Shown here: in pieces, positions 8,655 through 16,245 of the stretch | Position numbering within the stretch: the first letter of the stretch is position 1 | Layout of the letters: each line of letters opens with the position of its first letter | Assembly: GCA_035532475.1 (NCBI GenBank) | Contig: DATKQY010000072.1 | Coordinates: forward strand, 1-47,973 | Direction: 5' to 3' | Origin: DATKQY01 sp035532475 | Lineage (GTDB): Bacteria; Actinomycetota; Acidimicrobiia; Acidimicrobiales; Bog-793 | Length of the DNA: 47,973 nucleotides | Made by a program: the position numbers and the translations under genes | Notes under the pieces: model-generated | What the model was told of the DNA's origin: nothing | The model's database searches: none | The model's input: only the letters and a program-made list of their open reading frames with translations

Positions 8655-9266
8655 TCAGGCCGGGTCGGCAGGGGGCGCCAGGTCCTCTTCCACCACGGCC
8701 CGGGCGACCTCGCGCATCGTGACCCGGCGGTTCATCGCGCTCTGCTGGATGAACGAGAAGGCCTCGCCCTCGCGCAAGCCGTGATCGTCCATCAGCTTGC
8801 CCTTCGCCCGGTCGATCCAGCGCCTCGTCTCGAGCTGCTCCTCGAGGCCCCGCTTGTCGTCCGACAGCGTCGCGTTCTCCGCCTCGAGGGCCTGCATCTC
8901 GGCAAAGCGCGCCAGCGCCACCGCGATCGCCGGCAGCAGCTCCTCCTTCTGGAAGGGCTTCACCAGGTAGGCGAGCGCGCCGGCGTCGCGGGCCTGCTCG
9001 ATCAGGTTGCGCTGGCTGAAGGCCGTGAGGATCAGCACGGCGCTGCGGCGCTCGGCGTTGATCGCCTTGGCGGCGGCGAGGCCGTCCATCGCCGGCATCT
9101 TGATGTCGAGGATCACGAGGTCGGGCCGGTGGCGGCGGACGAGCTCGACGGCTTCGTCACCCCTGCCCGTCTCGCCGACGACCTCGTAGCCCTCCTCCTC
9201 CAGGATCTCTCGGAGGTCGAGACGTACGATGGCTTCGTCCTCGGCGATGACGACCGTCTTCGACAA
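8655..9266 (-). CDS. pdtaR: ANTAR-domain response regulator (PdtaR-like)
   Basis: Two-component response regulator whose output is RNA binding rather than DNA binding. The receiver domain spans residues 4-120, with the phospho-acceptor Asp54 in VILDIKMPAMDG, acidic residues at 10-11 and the conserved Lys in LVKPFQKEE. A coiled linker (125-145) leads to an ANTAR domain (about 140-190: RRWIDRAKGKLMDDHGL, then FSFIQQSAMNRR). ANTAR proteins act as antiterminators by binding paired hairpins in nascent RNA. The start is TTG at 9266, with AAGGAG 9 nt upstream. Its position beside polA matches M. tuberculosis pdtaR (Rv1626). The partner kinase is not in the window. Confidence 0.93.
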   Translation of the reverse strand: MSKTVVIAEDEAIVRLDLREILEEEGYEVVGETGRGDEAVELVRRHRPDLVILDIKMPAMDGLAAAKAINAERRSAVLILTAFSQRNLIEQARDAGALAYLVKPFQKEELLPAIAVALARFAEMQALEAENATLSDDKRGLEEQLETRRWIDRAKGKLMDDHGLREGEAFSFIQQSAMNRRVTMREVARAVVEEDLAPPADPA

Positions 9267-9395
9267 CGCGCTGTGCTCCTTCCACCGGGCTGGGTCCTGC
9301 CGGCCCCGCCGGGTGGCGGGACTTCCTGCGTGCCGCGTGAAGCGGGGCCGACCCGGCCCTGCGGCCGGTCACCCCGGATGCGTCCGGGTGCGCCC

Positions 9396-9698
9396 TCAGA
9401 CTACGAGTTCGTCGAGAAGCTCGTTCTGCGTCCGCTCGAGGTCCGCGACGAGCGTCCGGGCCTCGGCGCAGCTGCGCTCCATGGTCTCGGCGTGGCGGCG
9501 GGCCTCCTGCCATTCCTGGTGCGCCAGCGCGGTCTCCGAGATGAGCATCCGCATCCTGGCTTCCTCGGCCATCTCGGCGAACGCCTGGTACTGCTCCTCC
9601 ACGATCGCGAGCTCCGAGCGGGCGCGCACGAGCCGCGCGTGGACGTCGAAGAGCCGCCGTTCGGCCCGGAGCCGACGATCGCCGATACCCGGTCGCAT
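9396..9698 (-). CDS. small coiled-coil protein of unknown function
   Basis: A 100-residue protein, mostly one predicted long helix rich in Ala, Glu and Arg. Segments such as ELAIVEEQYQAFAEMAEEAR and RRHAETMERSCAEARTLVAD have heptad-like spacing. No signal peptide or membrane segment is seen. The frame opens at 9737, but the ATG at 9698 is preferred because TAGACT stands 8 nt upstream of it and the extra 13 residues look random. I do not recognise a family. It sits 130 nt upstream of the ANTAR regulator gene on the same strand and could be co-transcribed with it. The alternative is that it is a non-functional open frame; the amphipathic pattern argues against that. Confidence 0.6.
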   Translation of the reverse strand: MRPGIGDRRLRAERRLFDVHARLVRARSELAIVEEQYQAFAEMAEEARMRMLISETALAHQEWQEARRHAETMERSCAEARTLVADLERTQNELLDELVV

Positions 9699-9706
9699 CG
9701 CCGGGG

Positions 9707-9712
9707 AGTCTA
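9707..9712 (-). promoter_or_regulatory. candidate -10 element (TAGACT) for the coiled-coil gene
   Basis: TAGACT on the minus strand lies 8 nt from the ATG at 9698. No ribosome binding site intervenes, which suggests a leaderless or nearly leaderless transcript. Confidence 0.3.
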
Positions 9713-9757
9713 GGACGATCCCGCCGGCCTGACTCACGGCGGCGCCCGGCTGGCCCG

Positions 9758-9774
9758 CCCCGGCGTCGCCGGGG
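9758..9774. terminator. GC-rich hairpin between menC-like and coiled-coil genes
   Basis: A perfect 7-bp stem (CCCCGGC/GCCGGGG) with a 3-nt loop in the gap downstream of the menC-like gene. There is no T-run, so it could only be a weak or Rho-assisted terminator. Confidence 0.25.
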
Positions 9775-9836
9775 ACCCGGACGCACCGCCGTGGCGGAGC
9801 CTCCGCCCGGCCCGCTCCTAGCTCGGTCCGGCGCGT

Positions 9837-10964
9837 TCAGCTCGGCGCCCGGATCAACTCCGCCCCGGTGCGCGTCGCCGCCAGGACGTCCGGGCGCGGC
9901 TCGACGCCGAGGCCGGGCCCGTCGGGCACTGCCAGCTCGCCGTCGACCACGCGGTGCGCCGGGGTCAGGTCCGGCACGAAGTAGCGCTCGCTCCCACCGA
10001 GATCGCCGGGCAGGTCGAAGCCCGGGCACCCGGCGAGCGCCAGCGAGGCGGCACGGCCGAGCCCGGTCTCGAGCATGCCGCCCGCAGCCATGCGGACGCC
10101 GGCGGCCAGACAGCGGTCGCGCACCCGGCACGCCGCGAGCAGGCCGCCGAGGCGCGCCGCCTTGAGCGAGACCCCGACGCAGGCGCCGAGCGCCAGGGCG
10201 GCCTGCAGGTCCTGCTCGTCGGCGACCGACTCGTCGAGCACGACCGGCGTCACGAGCGCCGCGGCGAGCTCGGCGTGGCCGACGAGATCCTCCGCGGCGA
10301 GCGGCTGCTCGAGCGCGGCGAGGCCGAGGCCGTCGATGAGCTCGAGGGCGCGCCGGTCGCCCGGGTCGTCGAGGCGGTAGGCGCCGTTGGCGTCGGCCGC
10401 GAGCACGAGGGCCGGGAACTCGGCCCGAACCGCGCCGATCGGTTCGACGTCGTGGCCCGGGCCGATCTTCAGCTTGACCCGGCGGTAGCCGGCGGCGGCG
10501 GCCGCGGCCACGCGTCCGAGGACCTCGGCCGTCGGCACGATCCCGACCGTCGCGCCGGCCGGCACGTGACGGCTGGTCGCGCCGAGGAAGTCGGCGAGCG
10601 AGCGTCCTTCGCCGCGCAGCCACGCGTCGAGCAGCGCCATCTCGACGGCCGCCTTGGCCATCCGGTGGCCGCGCACCGGCCGCAGGCGCTCGAGCCCCGC
10701 TGCGGCCGGCGAGCTCGCCTCGAGCGGCCCGCCGGCGAGGAGGCGCGGCACCAGGTGGTCGGCCAGGACCCTGGCCGCCCCGTCGGCGTACTCCTCGGTG
10801 TAGATCGGCTCGGCCAGCGCCTCGCACTCCCCGTAGCCCTCACCGGAGTCGGTGATCAGCCGGACGAGGACGATCGGCCGCACGGCGTGCTCGCCGGCGC
10901 TCGTCGCGAGCGAGACCACGAGCGGCAGCTCGAGGCGGATCAGCTCGACGGCGTGCAGCTCCAC
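9837..10964 (-). CDS. menC: o-succinylbenzoate synthase / N-acylamino acid racemase-type enolase
   Basis: Enolase-superfamily enzyme, 375 residues, most like the type-2 MenC (OSBS/NSAR) subgroup. MenC makes o-succinylbenzoate for menaquinone. Seen: the catalytic K-x-K (KLKIG, preceded by GYRRV), metal ligands in ADANGAY, LEQPL and DESV, the second catalytic Lys in VSLKAARLGGL, and the C-terminal signature GGMLETGLGRAASLALAGC followed by PGDLGGSERYF. The start is GTG at 10964; GGAGGGAGGG lies 9 nt upstream, a strong ribosome binding site, and the upstream 18 codons lack similarity. No other menaquinone genes are nearby, so racemase activity on N-acylamino acids or dipeptide epimerisation cannot be excluded. 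It diverges from tRNA-Leu. Confidence 0.85.
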   Translation of the reverse strand: MELHAVELIRLELPLVVSLATSAGEHAVRPIVLVRLITDSGEGYGECEALAEPIYTEEYADGAARVLADHLVPRLLAGGPLEASSPAAAGLERLRPVRGHRMAKAAVEMALLDAWLRGEGRSLADFLGATSRHVPAGATVGIVPTAEVLGRVAAAAAAGYRRVKLKIGPGHDVEPIGAVRAEFPALVLAADANGAYRLDDPGDRRALELIDGLGLAALEQPLAAEDLVGHAELAAALVTPVVLDESVADEQDLQAALALGACVGVSLKAARLGGLLAACRVRDRCLAAGVRMAAGGMLETGLGRAASLALAGCPGFDLPGDLGGSERYFVPDLTPAHRVVDGELAVPDGPGLGVEPRPDVLAATRTGAELIRAPS

Positions 10965-11118
10965 GGCCCCGCGGCCCTCCCTCCGGCTCCCGGCGGCGGC
11001 CGCCGGCGCCAACAGCATGCCCGTGCTCGGGACGGGCGCGCTGCGCCCCCTCGGGTAGTCTGCGGCTGCGCCGGCGGGCCCGCTCGCGCCCTCCCGGGCG
11101 CCGAGCCCGCCACCGCCG

Positions 11119-11201
11119 GCCCGGATGGCGGAATGGCAGACGCGGCGGCCTCAAAAGCCGCTGTCCGAAAGGGCGTGCGGGTTCGAGTCCCGCTCCGGGC
11201 A
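11119..11201 (+). tRNA. tRNA-Leu (anticodon CAA)
   Basis: Class II tRNA. Acceptor stem GCCCGGA/TCCGGGC, D arm with GGCAGACGC, anticodon stem GCGGC/GCCGC with loop CTCAAAA (anticodon CAA, codon TTG), long variable arm TGTCCGAAAGGGCGT, and T arm GCGGGTTCGAGTCCCGC. Discriminator A at 11201. The 3' CCA is not encoded (ACCG follows). TTG codons are rare in such DNA, but TTG is used here as a start codon for several genes. Confidence 0.96.
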
Positions 11202-11749
11202 CCGCCGGCGTGCGGCCTCGCTCGCGCGACCGGGACGGCGCGAGATCGGGGCGGCCTGGCGCACCTCGACCCGTCTGACGGCAGCTCAACCCGACACGCG
11301 CGCCGACCGTTAGGCCGCATGGCCCCGGCGGCGGGGTTCTGGAACGAGCGGGCCCGTCCGACGACGCACACAACGGTCGGATGCTCCCGACTGCCGCTGC
11401 CAGGAGCGTGAGGAGCGGCGACGCCGCGGGACTCGGCAAGGGGTCCCGCCCCCGAGGCGTCGCGAGGCCCGGCGCCCTGGCGCCGCCGCCGCCGGGGCCG
11501 CCAAGGACGAGGCGCGCCATGCTCGCCGCCCGCGCCCGCGACGGCCGCAGCATCGCGATCCTGTCGACCGGGACCGACTCCGCCATGAACTCCCTGGTCA
11601 GCGCCTCGGATCGTGCCCCGCCCGGCGGCGGCCCGTACAGTTTGGGTGGCGATCGCGGACGCCACGGTAACCGCGGGCCGCGTCGGCGAGTCAAACAGAT
11701 CGGGTGCGACGGCGGTCGGCGCGCGCCGACACTCGAAAGGGGCATTTGC
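11202..11749. other. 548-bp gap between tRNA-Leu and the fab operon, no convincing gene
   Basis: Open frames on both strands run through this stretch, but their translations are Arg/Pro/Gly-rich without recognisable domains. The region should hold the fab operon promoter. A TACAGT at 11636-11641 is -10-like but too far from fabD to be leaderless. The stretch just before fabD is less GC-biased and contains AAAGGGG, the fabD ribosome binding site. I see no clear palindromic operator. Confidence 0.5.
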
Positions 11750-13039
11750 TTGCTTGCGTTCACGTTCCCGGGACAGGGCTCGCAGCGCCCTGGCATGGGC
11801 GCGAGCTGGGTGGACCACGAGTCCTGGGAGCTCGTGGAGCACGCGGGCGAGATCCTCGACCACGACGTCGCCGGGCTGCTGCTCGACGCCGACCAGGAGA
11901 CCCTGACCCGGACGGCGAACGCCCAGCTGGCGACCTTCGTGGCCAGCCTCGTGGTGCTCGACGCCGCCGAGCGTCTCGGCCTCGAGCCGGCTGCGTCCGC
12001 CGGGCACAGCCTCGGCGAGTACACCGCCCTCGTCGCGACCGGCGCCCTCACCTACGAGGACGGGCTGCGTCTCGTCTCCGAGCGCGGCACCGCGATGCAA
12101 GATGCCGCCGAGCAGTGCCCCGGCACGATGCTCGCCATCCTCGGCCTCGAGGACGACGACGTCGAGGCGGCGTGCCAGCGCGCCGAGGGGGACGCCTGGG
12201 TGGCCAACTTCAACACGCCCGGGCAGGTCGTCGTCGCCGGCACCGCCGAGGCCCTCGGGCGCGTCGCCGACCTCGCCCGCTCGCTCGGCGCGAAGCGCGT
12301 CGTGTCGTTCCCGGTCGGCGGCGCCTTCCACACCCCGCTGATGGCCCCCGCCCGCGAGCGCCTGCGCAAGGCGCTCCAGGCGGCCACGTTCCGCGAGTCC
12401 GAGCCCCTCGTCGTCGCCAACGTCGACGCCCGCACCCACCCGGACCCGGCCGAATGGCCCGGGCTGCTCTCCGCCCAGCTGTGCAGTCCGGTGCGCTGGC
12501 GCCAGAGCCTGGACACCCTCTACGCCTCCGGCGCGCGCACCTTCGTCGAGCTCGGCCCCGGCGGCGTGCTCACCGGCTTCGCGAAGCGCGGCCTGCCCGC
12601 CGCCGACGTGCGCGTCGTCTCGGTGGCGACGCCCGCCGACCTCGAGGCCCTCGTCGAGTCGCTGGCGGGCGCCGGCGGCGCCGGCACGGCCGCCCCGGCG
12701 ATCGAGCACCACGTCGGCGAGCGCTACCAGATCACCGAGCGCCTGGTCGTCTCGCCGGCCACCGGACCGTTCACCCCGGCCCCGGCGTTCGCATCGGCGA
12801 CGCCGAAGCTCGCCGCGAGAACGAGCGCCGGCGACGCGCCGGCGCCGGGCGGCGGGGACGACGCCGCTACCGACACACCGGTGCAGGTCGCCGTCGGCGA
12901 CCTCGTCGGCTGGGCGGGCAACGTGGAGGTCCGCTCGGCGTTCGCCGGTACCTTGCAGGGCGTCCTCGTCCTCCCCGGCGAGCGCGTCGTCGGCGGCCAG
13001 CCGGTCGCCTGGTTGAGAGCACGGATCGAGGAGGGCTGA
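11750..13039 (+). CDS. fabD: malonyl-CoA:ACP transacylase with C-terminal biotinyl/lipoyl-like barrel
   Basis: FabD loads malonyl groups onto acyl carrier protein to feed fatty-acid elongation. Residues 1-305 are a complete FabD: GQGSQ (8-12), nucleophile Ser87 in GHSLGE, Arg112, and catalytic His194 in GAFHTPLM. Residues 310-429 are extra. They contain two half-motifs of a barrel-sandwich (biotinyl/lipoyl-like) domain: RLVVSPATGPFTPAP (about 331-345) and VEVRSAFAGTLQGVLVLPGE then GGQPVAWLRA (392-424), separated by a Pro/Ala/Gly linker. The modifiable lysine expected between the halves is not apparent. The TTG at 11750 is chosen because similarity begins there and GAAAGGGG lies 7 nt upstream. 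Its stop overlaps the fabH start (TGATG), so the operon is translationally coupled. Confidence 0.93.
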   Translation: MLAFTFPGQGSQRPGMGASWVDHESWELVEHAGEILDHDVAGLLLDADQETLTRTANAQLATFVASLVVLDAAERLGLEPAASAGHSLGEYTALVATGALTYEDGLRLVSERGTAMQDAAEQCPGTMLAILGLEDDDVEAACQRAEGDAWVANFNTPGQVVVAGTAEALGRVADLARSLGAKRVVSFPVGGAFHTPLMAPARERLRKALQAATFRESEPLVVANVDARTHPDPAEWPGLLSAQLCSPVRWRQSLDTLYASGARTFVELGPGGVLTGFAKRGLPAADVRVVSVATPADLEALVESLAGAGGAGTAAPAIEHHVGERYQITERLVVSPATGPFTPAPAFASATPKLAARTSAGDAPAPGGGDDAATDTPVQVAVGDLVGWAGNVEVRSAFAGTLQGVLVLPGERVVGGQPVAWLRARIEEG

Positions 13040-14001
13040 TGGGCGCGGCGATCACCGGCTGGGGCAGCGCGCTCCCCGACAAGGTGGTGACGAACGACGA
13101 CTTCGCGGCGCGTCTCGACACCTCCGATGCGTGGATCGTCGAGCGGACCGGCATCCGTGAACGGCGCATGGGCGGCACCACCGCCGGGCTCGCCACCGAG
13201 GCCGGCACGGCGGCGCTCAAGTGCGCCGGCCGCTGCGCGGACGAGATCGACCTGCTCGTCCTGGCGACGACGACCCCCGACCAGGCCATCCCGGCCACCT
13301 CCTCGGTCGTCCACGACTCCATCGGCTGCCGCGGCGGCGCCTTCGACCTGAACGCGGCGTGCGCCGGCTTCGTCTATTCGCTCGTGACCGTCGACGCGCT
13401 GCTGCGCGCGGGCGGGGTCCACAAGGCGCTCGTCATCGGGAGCGACACCTTGAGCCGCTTCACCGACCTCGAGGACCGCTCGACCGCGGTGCTCTTCGCC
13501 GACGGCTCCGGAGCCGTCGTCGTCGAGTCCGGGGCGAGCGACGAGCTCGTGCTCGGCTACGACCTCGGGGTCGACGGCTCCGCCGCCCCCCTCCTCTACG
13601 CGGACCACGGCGGCTACATCGCGATGGAGGGCCGCGAGGTCTACCGGCGGGCGGTGCGCGCCGAGCTCGACTCGATCAACAAGGTCCTCGGCTCGACGGG
13701 GGTGCGACCGGAGGAGATCGCGCTCTTCGTCCCCCACCAGGCCAACCTGCGAATCATCGAGGCGGTGAACCACCGGGTCGGCATCCCGATGGAGCGGACG
13801 GCCATCGTGCTCGACCGCACCGGCAACACCTCGGCTGCCTCCATCCCGCTCGCGCTGTGCAAGGCCGCCGACGCCGGCCGCGTGAAGGACGGCGAGCTGG
13901 TCCTGCTCTCGGGCTTCGGTGCCGGCATGACCTGGGCGTCGGCGATCATCCGCTGGGGCACCGCCACGCTGGAGCGCTCCGACACGACAGGGGCGGCGTG
14001 A
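13039..14001 (+). CDS. fabH: beta-ketoacyl-ACP synthase III
   Basis: FabH condenses an acyl-CoA primer with malonyl-ACP to start fatty-acid synthesis. It has 320 residues with the full Cys-His-Asn triad: Cys108 in LNAACAGFVYSL, His233 in PHQANLRII and Asn263 in TGNTSAASIP. The N-terminus ITGWGSALPDKVVTNDDF and the SDAWIVERTGIRERR segment are diagnostic. Start ATG overlaps the fabD stop by one base; the fabG GTG start overlaps its own stop (GTGA). Substrate preference (acetyl- or branched-chain primers) cannot be read reliably from the sequence. Confidence 0.96.
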   Translation: MGAAITGWGSALPDKVVTNDDFAARLDTSDAWIVERTGIRERRMGGTTAGLATEAGTAALKCAGRCADEIDLLVLATTTPDQAIPATSSVVHDSIGCRGGAFDLNAACAGFVYSLVTVDALLRAGGVHKALVIGSDTLSRFTDLEDRSTAVLFADGSGAVVVESGASDELVLGYDLGVDGSAAPLLYADHGGYIAMEGREVYRRAVRAELDSINKVLGSTGVRPEEIALFVPHQANLRIIEAVNHRVGIPMERTAIVLDRTGNTSAASIPLALCKAADAGRVKDGELVLLSGFGAGMTWASAIIRWGTATLERSDTTGAA

Positions 14002-14729
14002 GCGGACGCAGCGTGCTCGTGACGGGCGGCTCGCGCGGCATCGGGCTCGCCTGCGCGAGGCGTCTCCAGGCCGGCGGCGACCGCGTCGCGGTGACGTACA
14101 CGAAGGCCCCGCCCGAGCCCCTCGAGGGCCCGGCCGGGTCGGCGCCCCTCCGCGCGCTGCGCTGCGACGTGACCTCGCCCGAAGACGTCGAGGAGTGCTT
14201 CGCCAAGGTGGAGGCCGACCTCGGGCCCGTCGAGGTCCTCGTGTGCTCGGCGGGGATCACCGACGACGCCCTGCTCTTACGGATGGGCGAGGAGCGCTGG
14301 GACGCGGTGATCTCGACGAACCTGACTGCCTGCTACCGGGTCTCAAAGCGGGCGCTCCCCGCGATGGTGAAGGCCCGCTCCGGGCGGATCGTGCTCGTCT
14401 CCTCCGTCGTCGCCTTCCTCGGCAACGCCGGACAGACGAACTACGCCGCGTCGAAGGCGGGGCTCGTGGGCTTCGCCCGCTCGCTCGCCCGGGAGGTGGC
14501 GAGCAGGTCGATCACCGTGAACGTCGTGGCGCCGGGCCTCGTCGCCACCGATATGCTCTCGGCGCTCGGCGAGGAGCGCACCGCGCTGCTCGCCGGGCAG
14601 GTGCCGCTCGGCCGGGTCGCTGCTCCCGAGGAGGTCGCCGCGGCGGTGGAGTTCCTCGCCTCACCGGGCGCGTCCTACGTGACGGGAGCGGTCCTCTCGG
14701 TGGACGGTGGCCTCGGGATGGGACACTGA
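13998..14729 (+). CDS. fabG: 3-oxoacyl-ACP reductase
   Basis: NADPH-dependent short-chain dehydrogenase that reduces 3-oxoacyl-ACP in each elongation cycle. 243 residues. Cofactor motif TGGSRGIG (9-16), NAG-equivalent CSAGITDD, catalytic Ser136, Tyr149 and Lys153 (SSVVAF, NYAASKAG), and the C-terminal VDGGLGMGH typical of FabG. The GTG at 13998 overlaps the fabH stop, as expected in a coupled operon. FabZ/FabA, which would take the next step, is not encoded in the window. Confidence 0.94.
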   Translation: MSGRSVLVTGGSRGIGLACARRLQAGGDRVAVTYTKAPPEPLEGPAGSAPLRALRCDVTSPEDVEECFAKVEADLGPVEVLVCSAGITDDALLLRMGEERWDAVISTNLTACYRVSKRALPAMVKARSGRIVLVSSVVAFLGNAGQTNYAASKAGLVGFARSLAREVASRSITVNVVAPGLVATDMLSALGEERTALLAGQVPLGRVAAPEEVAAAVEFLASPGASYVTGAVLSVDGGLGMGH

Positions 14730-14801
14730 CACCGAGGACTGACATAGGGACGTCGCGCACCCGCGTAGGGCGGCGCGCGCAGCAAGCAAAGGGGAGAAGA
14801 C

Positions 14802-15041
14802 GTGGCTGACGACGCTACCTTCGACAAGTTCAAGGCCTGTGCCGTGGAGGTCCTCCAGGTACCGGGCGACAAGGTCGTTCCCGAGGCGCGATTCTCCGAG
14901 GACCTCGACGCCGACAGCCTCGACCTGGTCGAGTTCGTCATGGCGCTCGAGGAGGCCTTCGAGATCACCGTCGACGAGTCCGAGCTCCAGGGCGTGGAGA
15001 CCGTCGGCCAGGCCTACGAGCTCGTGACGACCAAGCTCTGA
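14802..15041 (+). CDS. acpP: acyl carrier protein
   Basis: 79-residue acidic acyl carrier protein. The phosphopantetheine attachment Ser39 lies in the DADSLDLVE motif. The rest folds as the usual four-helix bundle (LQVPGDKVVPEARFSEDL, LEEAFEITVDESELQGVETV). The GTG at 14802 has GGGGAGAAG 4-10 nt upstream. The gene follows fabG by 72 nt and its stop overlaps the fabF ATG (TGATG). It carries the growing acyl chain for all fab enzymes in this operon. Confidence 0.96.
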   Translation: MADDATFDKFKACAVEVLQVPGDKVVPEARFSEDLDADSLDLVEFVMALEEAFEITVDESELQGVETVGQAYELVTTKL

Positions 15042-16243
15042 TGTCCCCGCGGCTCGAGAAGCGCAGGGTCGCGGTCACGGGCCTCGGCGTCGTCTCGTGT
15101 TGCGGCACCGGCACGGACGCCTTCTTCGAGGGCCTGCTGGCCGCGCCGCCGCGAGGCGAGCACCGCGTCGCGGACTTCGACCCGGGGCGCTGGTTCGACC
15201 CGAAGGAAGCCCGCCAGACCGACCGCTTCGCCCAGTTCTCGGTGGCGGCGGCGGCCATGGCGCTCGAGGACGCCGGCGAGGTCGGCACGGACCCGCTGCG
15301 CTCCGGCGTGATCTTCGGCACCGGGGTCGGCGGCCTCGAGACGCTCCAGGAGCAGATCGGCGTGCTCGTCCTGAAAGGGCCCAGGCGTGTCTCGCCGCGC
15401 CTGGTGCCGATGATCATGGGCAACGCCGGCGCGGCCGCGATCTCGATGCGCTACGGCTGGCAGGGGCCGTGCGAGACGATCGTCACCGCCTGTGCGGCCG
15501 GCACCCAGTCGATCGGCAACGCCTACCGGCTGATCGCCTACGACCGCTGCGACGCGGTGATCACCGGTGGCGCCGAGGCCGCGATGACCCCGGTCGGCGA
15601 CCAGGTCGCGATCGGTATCGCCGCGTTCGGCAACATGACGGCGCTGTCGACGAGCGGCGAGTCCCGCCCCTTCGACGTGCGGCGCGACGGCTTCGTCATC
15701 GCCGAGGGCGGCGCGGCCCTCGTGCTTGAGGAGCTGGAGCACGCCCGGGCTCGCGGCGCCCACATCTACGCCGAGGTCCTCGGAGCGGCCTCCACCGCGG
15801 ACGCCTACCACATCACCGCGCCCGCGCCTGGCGGCGCCGGCGCCTATGCCTGCATGGAGCTCGCGCTCGAAGACGCCGGGGTCGCGCCCTCCGACGTGAC
15901 CCACATCAACGCGCACGGCACCTCCACGCCGCTCAACGACCTCGCCGAGGCCGAGGCGATCGAGAAGCTCTTCGGCGGCGCCACGCCGCCGGTCACCTCG
16001 GTCAAGGGCGTGACGGGCCACTCCCTCGCCGCCGCCGGGGCGATCGAGGGCGTCGCGGTGGCGCTCACGATCGAGCGCGGCCTGATCCCGCCGACGGCCG
16101 GCCTCGAGCAGCAGGACCCCGAGATCCACCTCGACGTCGTGACGGGCGCACCACGCCCCTTTACGCCGGGACCCGTGCTGTCGAACAGCTTCGGCTTCGG
16201 CGGGCACAACGGGTGCCTGGTGCTCGCGCCCGTCGCACCCTGA
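15041..16243 (+). CDS. fabF: beta-ketoacyl-ACP synthase II
   Basis: Elongating condensing enzyme, 400 residues. The Cys-His-His triad is present: Cys151 in VTACAAGTQSIG, His292 in NAHGTSTPLND and His327 in GVTGHSLAAAG. The N-terminus RRVAVTGLGVVSCCGTGTDAF is typical, as is the C-terminal SNSFGFGGHNGCLVL. Compared with E. coli FabF (about 413 residues) it is slightly short. The ATG at 15041 overlaps the acpP stop. In mycobacteria the corresponding enzymes (KasA/KasB) sit in a similar fabD-acpP-kas operon. Confidence 0.96.
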   Translation: MSPRLEKRRVAVTGLGVVSCCGTGTDAFFEGLLAAPPRGEHRVADFDPGRWFDPKEARQTDRFAQFSVAAAAMALEDAGEVGTDPLRSGVIFGTGVGGLETLQEQIGVLVLKGPRRVSPRLVPMIMGNAGAAAISMRYGWQGPCETIVTACAAGTQSIGNAYRLIAYDRCDAVITGGAEAAMTPVGDQVAIGIAAFGNMTALSTSGESRPFDVRRDGFVIAEGGAALVLEELEHARARGAHIYAEVLGAASTADAYHITAPAPGGAGAYACMELALEDAGVAPSDVTHINAHGTSTPLNDLAEAEAIEKLFGGATPPVTSVKGVTGHSLAAAGAIEGVAVALTIERGLIPPTAGLEQQDPEIHLDVVTGAPRPFTPGPVLSNSFGFGGHNGCLVLAPVAP

Positions 16244-16245
16244 GC

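Noticed and set aside
9954..11411. 485-codon open frame on the plus strand
   Set aside because: Antisense to the menC-like gene and crossing tRNA-Leu, so it cannot be a normal gene.
10940..12712. 590-codon open frame on the minus strand through the fab promoter gap
   Set aside because: Antisense to fabD and tRNA-Leu, with an Arg/Ala/Gly-rich product and no motif.
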